Below, one piece after another: positions 1 through 5,898 of a stretch of 8,127 nucleotides of DNA; the stretch's first letter is position 1; each line of letters starts with the position of its first letter. This stretch comes from UBA11222 sp030652895 (lineage in GTDB: Bacteria > Pseudomonadota > Alphaproteobacteria > UBA11222): the NCBI GenBank assembly GCA_038318895.1, contig JBBQCS010000104.1, forward strand, positions 1 to 8,127, given 5' to 3'. Below the pieces are notes generated by a model. The model did no database searches. It had not been told where the DNA came from and saw only the letters and a program-made list of their open reading frames with translations. Position numbers and translations under genes: made by a program.

Positions 1-457
1 TGGACACGACGCCACTGGCTTTCAATTCGCTGATGCGCTCATACTCGGATTTGGCATTGGTGAAATCTGCTTGCGCCAGCTTTACCTGAAACTCCGCTTC
101 CTGCAGGCGGGTCACGTAATCGGTCTGGCGGATTTCGAACAGCGGATCACCTTCTTTTACCCGGTCGCCGACAGCGACGAAGGTTTTATTTAGAATACCT
201 GTGACGCTAGGCCCAATATTGGATTTCTGCGATGCCGCAATGCTGCCGGTGCCGACAACGGGCTCCAGAATATCCTCTGTCTGGGGCCGCACGATGGACA
301 GCTCAATAGGTTTTTGCTCGCTCGCCGATGGGCTCTGTGAAGTTGCTGCGGATGTGCCGGCGGGCTTGGACGCGTCAGCTGCGGCTTCCTCTTCGGATTT
401 ACCGCATGCGCCAAGCGCTAGCAGCAATGCAATGCCGGGGACCATTAACTTACGCAT
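1..457 (-). CDS. RND efflux periplasmic adaptor lipoprotein (membrane fusion protein), C-terminal part missing
   Basis: The periplasmic adaptor joins an inner-membrane RND pump to an outer-membrane channel in tripartite drug or solvent efflux. Reading leftward from the ATG at 457, the visible 152 residues begin with a lipoprotein signal: Arg-Lys, a hydrophobic stretch, then the lipobox L-G-A-C with the lipidated Cys at residue 18. A low-complexity Ala/Ser/Glu linker follows to about residue 50. Next comes the first half of the lipoyl-like barrel (GDRVKEGDPLFEI, around residues 97-110) and then a heptad-like Ala/Glu-rich stretch that should start the alpha-helical hairpin. GGAG lies about 8 nt before the ATG. 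It follows two thioesterase genes on the same strand with a 47-nt gap, so it is likely in their operon. The gene runs off the left edge; the RND permease is expected beyond it. Family assignment is firm; the substrate is unknown. Confidence 0.9.
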   Translation of the reverse strand, partial: MRKLMVPGIALLLALGACGKSEEEAAADASKPAGTSAATSQSPSASEQKPIELSIVRPQTEDILEPVVGTGSIAASQKSNIGPSVTGILNKTFVAVGDRVKEGDPLFEIRQTDYVTRLQEAEFQVKLAQADFTNAKSEYERISELKASGVVS

Positions 458-504
458 AAAACCTGCTCCATCAAATTCGTAAATTTGGAAAATATTCGCG
501 CTAT

Positions 505-972
505 TCATGATGCTTTTCCTCCGGACGCAACCAGAAAATGGCAATTGGCCCGTGCGACTGGGCGTGACAGGTCATCCTGCCAGGCGGTCGCGACAACTGT
601 GGCCAGCCGTGTGCCAAGCCGGATGATCTCGGCCCGTGCAAATGTGTCTTTGGGCCCGGCGGGGCGCAGGTAATCAACCGTGGTGCTGATTACGCGCGGA
701 ATTTCCTTGCCGCAGCGGGCGTCGGGATTGTTTTGCGCGTCGACGACCACGGCCAGAGCGGTGGCTTCAAGAAAGGTAGCCACAATGCCGCCATGCAGGG
801 CGGGTAAATTAGGATTACCGATCAGCCGCTGGGCAAAGGGCATCCGGCACAGCACGCCATCGGAATCCTTGCCCGCCATCAGGCCAAGCCAGTGCGCAAA
901 CGGAATGGCGTCAAACAGGCCCGCGATATCGCCCGCGACAACTTCCAGATTGGAGGCGTTTTTTGATGTCAT
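505..972 (-). CDS. PaaI-family hotdog-fold thioesterase
   Basis: This is a 155-residue single-domain hotdog protein of the PaaI thioesterase type, which hydrolyses acyl- or aryl-CoA thioesters to free acid and CoA in the cytoplasm. The diagnostic segment is LHGGIVATFLEA at residues 59-70: His60-Gly-Gly starts the central hotdog helix, and Glu69 sits nine residues after the His, where E. coli PaaI has its catalytic Asp. The rest follows the fold, with TTVDYLRPA near residues 97-105 and a final strand at ANCHFLV. The ATG is embedded in the end of the upstream thioesterase gene (ATGA, 4-nt overlap), implying translational coupling. The two neighbours share the fold but only low sequence similarity, so they may form a heteromer or have different substrates. 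Asp-to-Glu at the catalytic position is conservative and probably still active. Substrate unknown. Confidence 0.88.
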   Translation of the reverse strand: MTSKNASNLEVVAGDIAGLFDAIPFAHWLGLMAGKDSDGVLCRMPFAQRLIGNPNLPALHGGIVATFLEATALAVVVDAQNNPDARCGKEIPRVISTTVDYLRPAGPKDTFARAEIIRLGTRLATVVATAWQDDLSRPVARANCHFLVASGGKAS

Positions 973-1460
973 GCGCCTTGCCCTTTAAGCATTGTCGCCA
1001 TGGGCGGCGGGTCGCCAGCAGTACCCAGCATGAACGAGCCATTGGCGATGGCTGCCGGGTCTTCTGGATCGTTCGTATAAATAGTACCGGTTGTAAAGGC
1101 CACGTTGCGTCCGATCTTGTGACAATTAGCCGTGACATACAGATCTTCACCCGCAGGAACAGCACGCAAATAATCCACCCGCAGATCAAGGGTGGCGATA
1201 GGCGAAGGCGCCGCCATTTTCTGGATAATCGAAATTCCGCACAGGCTGTCCAGCAGGATCATCAACAGACCCGAATGCACGACATTCCAGCCGGTATCGC
1301 CAACTATTATGGGCTGAAACGGTACGCGCACCCGAATCCCGTCGGCATCCAGACGTTCGATCATGGCGCCTAATTCGCCCATAACTCCTACATGCCCGTT
1401 CGGCGCACGTCCGGAACGGCGCCGGAATTCGGCCCATGAAATTGGCAGGTCATCAAACAT
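969..1460 (-). CDS. PaaI-family hotdog-fold thioesterase
   Basis: First gene of the leftward operon, 163 residues if translated from the ATG at 1460. The motif VHSGLLMILLDSLCG (residues 61-75) is the hotdog helix, with His62-Ser-Gly replacing the usual His-Gly-Gly and Asp71 nine residues later in the catalytic position. ATLDLRVDYLRAVPAGEDL (89-107) is the following conserved strand pair. The role is probably hydrolysis of an acyl- or aryl-CoA. An in-frame GTG at 1469 would add three residues. I prefer the ATG because an AAGTGA stretch lies just upstream as a weak ribosome site, whereas the GTG has none. The gene overlaps the next thioesterase by 4 nt. Its promoter faces away from the marR gene in a shared AT-rich gap, so control by that regulator is likely. 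Substrate unknown. Confidence 0.87.
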   Translation of the reverse strand: MFDDLPISWAEFRRRSGRAPNGHVGVMGELGAMIERLDADGIRVRVPFQPIIVGDTGWNVVHSGLLMILLDSLCGISIIQKMAAPSPIATLDLRVDYLRAVPAGEDLYVTANCHKIGRNVAFTTGTIYTNDPEDPAAIANGSFMLGTAGDPPPMATMLKGQGA

Positions 1461-1526
1461 TTTAATCACTTATGTGGTAGGTTGTCGGTCAGCACACCCC
1501 CCGGCTGACGGTGCGGGAGCAAGTTT

Positions 1527-1555
1527 CTGACATCTGTCTTAATAATTAGTATACT
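1527..1555 (+). promoter_or_regulatory. Predicted sigma70-type promoter of the marR gene
   Basis: CTGACA (1527-1532) is a 5/6 match to the -35 consensus. It is followed after exactly 17 bp by TATACT (1550-1555), a 5/6 match to the -10 consensus. Transcription would start near 1562, leaving a leader of about 35 nt before the marR ATG. The surrounding 1538-1596 stretch is much richer in A/T than the coding DNA, as expected for a promoter. Prediction from sequence only. Confidence 0.55.
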
Positions 1556-1556
1556 A
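1547..1556. promoter_or_regulatory. Candidate MarR operator palindrome
   Basis: TAGTATACTA is a perfect 10-bp palindrome covering the whole -10 box of the marR promoter and touching the -10 box of the divergent operon. A dimeric MarR protein bound here would block both promoters. A second perfect palindrome, ATTATAAT, lies at 1561-1568 and could be a second half of a larger site. AT-rich DNA yields short palindromes by chance, so the site is plausible rather than shown. Confidence 0.4.
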
Positions 1557-1585
1557 TTATATTATAATCATCTATATATTATCAA
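1556..1585 (-). promoter_or_regulatory. Predicted divergent promoter of the thioesterase/efflux operon
   Basis: Read on the minus strand, TTGATA (1585-1580) is followed after 18 bp by a perfect TATAAT (1561-1556). Transcription would start near 1549 and leave a leader of roughly 90 nt before the thioesterase ATG at 1460. A second TATAAT (1566-1561) has a too-short spacer to the same -35. The -10 box abuts that of the rightward marR promoter, so the two promoters should compete or be repressed together. Confidence 0.5.
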
Positions 1586-1596
1586 TCGTTTTTATT

Positions 1597-2118
1597 ATGA
1601 AACTGACGAATCTCATGCCGCACTCCGCATCAAAGCCTTCTGAAAGTCCCGCTGGTGATCTGTTTGAATTACAGCGCGAGGTTGGCTGGCTTGTGTATGA
1701 CGCCTCCCGTCTATTGATGCGTTCGGTCGAGAGCAAGGTGCGTGAAGCTGGCGTCACGTCACAACAATGGCGGGTTCTCGTACAGCTTGCCCGTGAAAAT
1801 GGCCAGACTCAAAGTCGTCTGGCCGAAGAGGCCGAAATTGCCCCGGCTCCGTTGGGCCGTCTGCTTGACCGGCTGGAGGACCAAAAAATCATAGAGCGCC
1901 GCCCGGACCCCACGGACCGGCGCGCCAAGCGGATTTATCTGGTAGGCGGGGAGCAGGGGCCGTTTTTTGAACGTCTGCGTGAACTGGCTATGCAGCAATT
2001 CGCAACTGTTTACAAGTCTGTGAATCATGCCGATTTACTGGAATTACAACGCCTTCTGTTAAAGCTAAAGTCTAATATGTTTGAAGGCGGGACTGAACAC
2101 TCATCTCGCACTGACTGA
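1597..2118 (+). CDS. MarR-family transcriptional regulator
   Basis: A 173-residue winged-helix regulator that acts as a dimer, usually a repressor released by a small phenolic, acyl-CoA or lipophilic ligand. Visible elements are an N-terminal dimerisation helix (about 22-50), VTSQQWRVLVQLA (53-65), the helix-turn-helix with TQSRLAEEAEIAPAPLGRLLDRLE (71-94), and the wing marked by DPTDRRAKRIYL (104-115), the MarR signature with Asp-x-x-Asp-Arg-Arg. A C-terminal helix pair completes the dimer interface. No good Shine-Dalgarno precedes the ATG at 1597 or the alternative ATG at 1615; the longer form is kept, but residues 1-6 are uncertain. It is divergent to the thioesterase/efflux operon, the most likely target besides itself. 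It also lies 135 nt before the acyl-CoA dehydrogenase operon, so it could control both sides. Confidence 0.9.
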   Translation: MKLTNLMPHSASKPSESPAGDLFELQREVGWLVYDASRLLMRSVESKVREAGVTSQQWRVLVQLARENGQTQSRLAEEAEIAPAPLGRLLDRLEDQKIIERRPDPTDRRAKRIYLVGGEQGPFFERLRELAMQQFATVYKSVNHADLLELQRLLLKLKSNMFEGGTEHSSRTD

Positions 2119-2154
2119 ATTTTCTATCAAAATCGGCTTGGCAAAAGAAAATTC

Positions 2155-2175
2155 TTGTCAGGGATTACCTGACAA
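2155..2175. promoter_or_regulatory. 21-bp inverted repeat upstream of the acyl-CoA dehydrogenase operon (candidate operator)
   Basis: TTGTCAGG (2155-2162) and CCTGACAA (2168-2175) form a perfect 8-bp inverted repeat with a 5-nt centre (GATTA). The symmetry resumes further out with GAAAA on the left (2147-2151) and TTTTC on the right (2178-2182). The site lies 78 nt before the first dehydrogenase ATG and 36 nt after the marR stop. This size and shape fit a dimeric regulator (TetR, MarR or GntR class). It differs from the palindrome in front of marR, so the same protein need not bind both. An RNA hairpin acting as a weak terminator after marR is an alternative, but no clean T-run follows directly. 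Confidence 0.5.
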
Positions 2176-2253
2176 TGTTTTCTGTTTCCCAAGAGCGTGG
2201 CGCTTACCGCTACGGCACGACACATCATATCTCCAACAGGGTGGACCTACGAC

Positions 2254-3381
2254 ATGAATTTCGATTTCTCCGATGACCAGAAGCTGCTGAAAGATCAGGC
2301 ACATAAGTTTTTGACCGACAAGTCCAGCCTGAAAGTGGTGCGGCATATTCTGGATACCGACGAAACCTACGCCAAGGACGTCTGGAAAGGAATCGTCGAA
2401 ATGGGGTGGACCGGCACGACAATCCCGGAAGCCTATGGCGGCATTGGTCTGGGACATCTGGAATTGTGCATGATTGCCGAGGAGTTGGGCCGTTCGCTGG
2501 CCCCGGTGCCCTTTTCATCCTCGGTATATCTGGCGACGGAAGCCCTGCTGATCGCCGGCAGCGAAGAACAAAAGCAGAAATATCTGCCGGCCCTTGCCGC
2601 TGGCGAAATGATCGGCACCCTGGCGCTTTCCGAAGGCACCCAGGCGGCCACACCGAAGACCATGAAGGTCAGCTTTGAAGGCGGCAAGCTAAAGGGCGTG
2701 AAAATGCCTGTACCTGATGGCGATGTTGCAAATTTTTCGATCGTCGTGGTGAAAACCGGCAGCGGAACGGATGAAAAATCCGTATCCCTGGCGATTGTTG
2801 ATCTGACCGGCAAGGGCGTTACACGCGCGCCGTTGAAGACCCTCGACCCAACCCGCAATCTTTCCACCATTACATTCGACGGTGCCCCGGCGGAACTGCT
2901 GGGCAAGCAGGGCGAAGGCTGGGCGGTGCTGCAGCAGGTTCTGGACCGTGCGGCGGTGCTGGTGGCGTTTGAACAGGTCGGCGGCGCCGACGCGTCATTA
3001 CAGATGGCCAAGGAATACGCCATGAACCGCTATGCGTTCGGCCGCCCCATTGCGTCGTTCCAGGCGATCAAGCACAAGCTCGCGGACATGTATATCAAGA
3101 ACGAGCTGGCGCGCTCCAACAGCTATTATGGCGCCTGGGCGCTGTCCACCAATGCGCCGGACCTGCCCGCCGCCGCCGCCGGGTGCCGCGTGGCCGCCAC
3201 CGAAGCATTTAATTTTGCGGCCAAGGAGAATATCCAGACCCATGGTGGTATGGGCTTCACCTGGGAGTTTGATTGTCACCTCTTTTACCGCCGCGCCAAA
3301 TGGCTCAGCCTGTGTCTGGGCAGCCATCTGTCCTGGAAGGATAAGCTGGTCAGCGAACTTGAAAAGCGTAATGCGGCCTAA
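2254..3381 (+). CDS. Acyl-CoA dehydrogenase, PimD-like small subunit lacking the catalytic Glu
   Basis: A 375-residue acyl-CoA dehydrogenase fold protein, cytoplasmic. N-terminal helical domain MNFDFSDDQKLLKDQAHKFL, then IPEAYGGIGLG (57-67), a middle beta domain with TLALSEG (122-128), and a C-terminal helical domain. It keeps FAD-contacting elements typical of the family: Arg259...Phe262-Gly-Arg, Gln270 in the RYAFGRPIASFQ segment, and Gln328-Thr-His-Gly-Gly-Met-Gly. The catalytic base is absent at both known places: Asp231 in VLDRAA where the helix-G type has Glu, and LCLGSHLS (353-360) where the usual Tyr-Glu-Gly-Thr would be. In heteromeric family members such as pimeloyl-CoA dehydrogenase PimCD and the mycobacterial steroid FadE pairs, one partner is of this kind. 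The ATG at 2254 is chosen because the family starts at this Met and AGGGTGG precedes it; an in-frame GTG at 2197 would add 19 atypical residues. The next dehydrogenase starts 26 nt downstream. Confidence 0.88.
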   Translation: MNFDFSDDQKLLKDQAHKFLTDKSSLKVVRHILDTDETYAKDVWKGIVEMGWTGTTIPEAYGGIGLGHLELCMIAEELGRSLAPVPFSSSVYLATEALLIAGSEEQKQKYLPALAAGEMIGTLALSEGTQAATPKTMKVSFEGGKLKGVKMPVPDGDVANFSIVVVKTGSGTDEKSVSLAIVDLTGKGVTRAPLKTLDPTRNLSTITFDGAPAELLGKQGEGWAVLQQVLDRAAVLVAFEQVGGADASLQMAKEYAMNRYAFGRPIASFQAIKHKLADMYIKNELARSNSYYGAWALSTNAPDLPAAAAGCRVAATEAFNFAAKENIQTHGGMGFTWEFDCHLFYRRAKWLSLCLGSHLSWKDKLVSELEKRNAA

Positions 3382-3407
3382 ACGCCAGCAATAGGGAGAC
3401 GATTCAA

Positions 3408-4640
3408 ATGGATTTCGAAGACACACCCGAAGAAGCCACATTCCGCAAACAGGTGCAGAAATGGCTCGGGGAAAATGCGCCCAAGGGCGCAAGCTCGGGC
3501 ATGTTCGCTGCCGATCTCAACGAAAAAGAGGCGCTGAAAATCGCCCGCGCCTGGCAGGCGAAAAAAGCTGCGGCGGGCTATGCCAAAATCACCTGGCCGA
3601 AAGAATTTGGCGGCATGGGCGGCACCGGCATTCAGAACGTCATCTATTCCCAGGAAGAAGCCAAATTTAATTTGCCCGGCGGCTTTTTCGATATCGGCCT
3701 GGGCATGTGCGTCCCCACCGTGATGGCGCATGGCAAGCCGGAACATCTGGAACGCTATGTCAAACCCGCACTCTATGGCGAGGAAATCTGGTGCCAGTTG
3801 TTTTCCGAACCGGCCGCAGGCTCTGACCTGGCGGGCATCCGCATGCGCGCGGAAAAAGATGGCGACGACTGGATCGTCAACGGCCAGAAAATCTGGACTT
3901 CAGGCGCGCACTATTCCGATTTCGGCATTGTCGTCACCCGCTCCGATCCCACCGTTCCAAAACACAAGGGGCTGACCTTTTTCTTCCTCGACATGAAATC
4001 GCCCGGCGTTGAAGTCAAGCCGATCAAGCAGATTTCCGGCGGGGCCAATTTCAACGAAGTGTTCTTCACCAATGTGCGCATACCGGATTCCCAGCGCCTC
4101 GGCGCGCCCGGCGACGGCTGGAAGGTTTCGCTCACCACGCTGATGAATGAGCGCCTGGCGATCGGCGGCGGCGGCGGCCAGTTGGGCACCGATCAGCTGA
4201 TCGAACTCGCGCGCAAGATCACCCTTCCCGATGGGCAGCCCGCGATCAAAAACAGCGCCGTGCGCGAAAAGCTGGCAGACTGGTATGTGCAGGGCCAGGG
4301 CCTGAAATATACCCGCTTCCGCAGCCTCACCGCGCTCAGCAAGGGGCAGACGCCGGGACCGGAAAACTCCATCGGCAAAGCCGTCAGCGCCCAGCGTGGC
4401 CAGGATTATTCCGCTTTCGCCCTGGAACTGATGGACATGGGCGGCATCCTTAATGAGAATGATCTCGTGCCTTTCAAGGCGGGGTTTCAGGCCTCCTGGC
4501 TGATGGCGCCCGCCATGCGCATTGCAGGCGGCACGGACGAAATCCTCAAGAACATCATCGCGGAACGCGTGCTGGGCATGCCCGGTGATATTCGTGTGGA
4601 CAAGGACATTCCCTATAATCAGTCACCCGGAGTAAAATAG
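3408..4640 (+). CDS. Acyl-CoA dehydrogenase, PimC-like large subunit (copy 1)
   Basis: A 410-residue dehydrogenase subunit expected to introduce a 2,3-double bond into an acyl-CoA, passing electrons from FAD to ETF. It starts MDFEDTPEEATFR, has ITWPKEFGGMGG (61-72), the substrate/FAD segment CQLFSEPAAGSDLA (129-142), WIVNGQKIWTSGAHYSD (155-171), and Glu248 in LMNERLAI. Glu248 matches the helix-G catalytic Glu of the isovaleryl- and FadE26-type enzymes. The end carries RIAGGTDEILKNIIAERVLG (371-390). The R-x-F-G...F-Q FAD motif seen in the small subunit is not found here, so the two may complete one active site together. AGGGAG sits 9 nt before the ATG. It follows the small subunit by 26 nt and overlaps the next gene by 1 nt. 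The acyl-CoA substrate is not determinable; branched, dicarboxylic, alicyclic or steroid side chains are the usual substrates of this subgroup. Confidence 0.9.
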   Translation: MDFEDTPEEATFRKQVQKWLGENAPKGASSGMFAADLNEKEALKIARAWQAKKAAAGYAKITWPKEFGGMGGTGIQNVIYSQEEAKFNLPGGFFDIGLGMCVPTVMAHGKPEHLERYVKPALYGEEIWCQLFSEPAAGSDLAGIRMRAEKDGDDWIVNGQKIWTSGAHYSDFGIVVTRSDPTVPKHKGLTFFFLDMKSPGVEVKPIKQISGGANFNEVFFTNVRIPDSQRLGAPGDGWKVSLTTLMNERLAIGGGGGQLGTDQLIELARKITLPDGQPAIKNSAVREKLADWYVQGQGLKYTRFRSLTALSKGQTPGPENSIGKAVSAQRGQDYSAFALELMDMGGILNENDLVPFKAGFQASWLMAPAMRIAGGTDEILKNIIAERVLGMPGDIRVDKDIPYNQSPGVK

Positions 4641-5845
4641 TGGACTTCGAAGATACACCGGAAGAAGCAGCCTACCGCGCCCAGGTGCGCGGCTGGCTTG
4701 AAAAGAATGCGCTGTCGATACCGCCTGGCACACGGGTCGGTGTAACCGAATCCAAGGCATGGCAGAAAATAAAGGCGGCGGCCGGTTACGCGGCGATCAC
4801 CTGGCCAAAAGAATATGGCGGCATGGGTGGCACCAGCATGCAGAACGTCATCTATGGCCAGGAAGAGTCGCAATATAACCTGCCCGGCAATGTGTTTTTG
4901 ATCGGCCTCGGCATGGCGATGCCGATGCTGATGGTGCATGGCTCGCCCGAACAACGGCAACGCTATATCAAACCTGCGCTGTATGGCGAAGAAATCTGGT
5001 GCCAGTTATTTTCCGAACCGGGTGCGGGGTCCGATCTTGCGGGCGTGCGCAGCCGTGCGGAACGCGATGGCGATGACTGGGTCATCAATGGCCAGAAAAT
5101 CTGGACCTCGGGCGCGCATTATTCCGACTTTGGCATTCTGGTGGTGCGCACCGATCCGAATGTTCCCAAGCACAAGGGGCTGTCATTTTTCCTGGTCGAT
5201 ATGAAATCGCCGGGTGTGCGCGTGGAACGCATCCGCCAGATTTCCGGGCAAAGCCATTTCAATGAAGTGTTTCTTGAAAATGTCCGTATCCCGGATGTTA
5301 ACCGCGTCGGCGCGGTGGGCGATGGCTGGAAGGTGGCGCTGACCGTCTTGATGAACGAACGCTCCGCCGTCGGCAATATGGGCGCGGGCCTCGGCATTGA
5401 CGAAATGATTCAGCTCGCCCGCGACACCGAACTGCATGATGGCCCTGCCATCCGCAATGCCGCCGTGCGTGAAAAAATCGCCGACTGGCATGTGCAGAGC
5501 CAGGGCCTGAAATATACCCGCTTCCGCTCCCTGACGGCGCTCAGCAAGGGCCAGACGCCGGGACCGGAAAATTCCATCGCCAAGGCCGTCAGCGCGCCGC
5601 GCCGCCAGGACCTGTCCGCCTTCGCCATCGAGATGATGGATATGGGCGGCATCATCCGGGACCGGACGATCTCACCCTATCGCGCCTCCTATGAAGAAGA
5701 CTGGCTGTCATCGCCGGGCATCCGCATTGCGGGCGGCACCGACGAAATTCTCAAGAACATCATCGCCGAACGCGTCCTGAAACTGCCCGGCGAAATCCGC
5801 GTCGACAGCGACGTGGCATTCAATGAGCTGCCTAGCGGGCGGTGA
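4640..5845 (+). CDS. Acyl-CoA dehydrogenase, PimC-like large subunit (copy 2)
   Basis: A 401-residue paralogue of the preceding gene, about 70% identical over the last 356 residues in my hand alignment. Most of the length difference is a 9-residue shortening around residues 22-40. All landmarks are kept: CQLFSEPGAGSDLA (121-134), WVINGQKIWTSGAHYSD (147-163), the presumed catalytic Glu240 in LMNERSAV, and RIAGGTDEILKNIIAERVLK (362-381). Its start is GTG at 4640, sharing one base with the TAG stop of copy 1, with GGAG 7 nt upstream inside copy 1. This implies translational coupling and near-equal production. Stretches of near-identical DNA, for example around 4297-4375 and 5501-5579, point to a tandem duplication. 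It probably forms its own complex with the same small subunit, or a mixed one, with a different acyl-chain preference. It is followed at once by a hairpin terminator. Confidence 0.9.
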   Translation: MDFEDTPEEAAYRAQVRGWLEKNALSIPPGTRVGVTESKAWQKIKAAAGYAAITWPKEYGGMGGTSMQNVIYGQEESQYNLPGNVFLIGLGMAMPMLMVHGSPEQRQRYIKPALYGEEIWCQLFSEPGAGSDLAGVRSRAERDGDDWVINGQKIWTSGAHYSDFGILVVRTDPNVPKHKGLSFFLVDMKSPGVRVERIRQISGQSHFNEVFLENVRIPDVNRVGAVGDGWKVALTVLMNERSAVGNMGAGLGIDEMIQLARDTELHDGPAIRNAAVREKIADWHVQSQGLKYTRFRSLTALSKGQTPGPENSIAKAVSAPRRQDLSAFAIEMMDMGGIIRDRTISPYRASYEEDWLSSPGIRIAGGTDEILKNIIAERVLKLPGEIRVDSDVAFNELPSGR

Positions 5846-5853
5846 GGTGTTAA

Positions 5854-5886
5854 AAAATGGGGTCACCTCAGTGTGGCCCCTATTTT
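5854..5886 (+). terminator. Rho-independent-type terminator after the acyl-CoA dehydrogenase operon
   Basis: GGGGTCAC (5859-5866) pairs with GTGGCCCC (5873-5880) through a 6-nt loop, 8 bp with one G-U wobble, followed directly by TATTTT (5881-5886). It begins 13 nt after the last dehydrogenase stop. The run of A before the stem can partly pair with the T-run, so it may work in both directions. The arms belong to the repeat motif found again downstream of the nuclease gene, so the terminator may have come with a mobile element. A competing 7-bp pairing, TGAGGTG (5843-5849) with CACCTCA (5864-5870), overlaps the left arm. Confidence 0.65.
5873..5886 (-). repeat. Left inverted copy of AAAATAGGGG(T/C)CA(G/C) motif flanking the nuclease gene
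   Basis: Read on the minus strand this is AAAATAGGGGCCAC. It matches 12 of 14 positions of AAAATAGGGGTCAG at 6807-6820, in the opposite orientation. A third, related copy (AAAATGGGGTCAC, plus strand) is at 5854-5866. The two outer copies bracket the nuclease gene closely: 12 nt before its ATG and 65 nt after its stop. GGGGTCA-containing pieces of this kind are, from general knowledge, often found around REP-associated and other small transposase genes; no transposase is visible here. Confidence 0.5.
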
Positions 5887-5898
5887 GAGAATGCCCTC

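Noticed and set aside
963..1373. 136-codon plus-strand frame opposite the first thioesterase
   Set aside because: Antisense to a gene with a clear hotdog motif and conserved operon overlap; Arg/His-rich shadow composition.
2197..2253. In-frame GTG start giving 19 extra residues on the first dehydrogenase
   Set aside because: The extension is unlike the family N-terminus, which begins at the MNFDFSDDQ Met (2254), and no good ribosome site precedes the GTG.
2433..3023. 196-codon open frame on the minus strand inside the small dehydrogenase gene
   Set aside because: It is fully antisense to a clear acyl-CoA dehydrogenase, has Ser/Pro/Arg-rich composition typical of GC-rich shadows, and shows no domain.
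3911..5397. Two similar 92-codon antisense frames (3911-4189 and 5119-5397) that resemble each other
   Set aside because: Their similarity is explained by the duplication of the sense dehydrogenase genes; both are antisense to the same conserved region.
5857..5898. Upstream ATG giving 14 extra residues on the nuclease
   Set aside because: The ATG and following codons lie within the terminator hairpin and repeat; MKQEPISD at 5899 is a more natural start.
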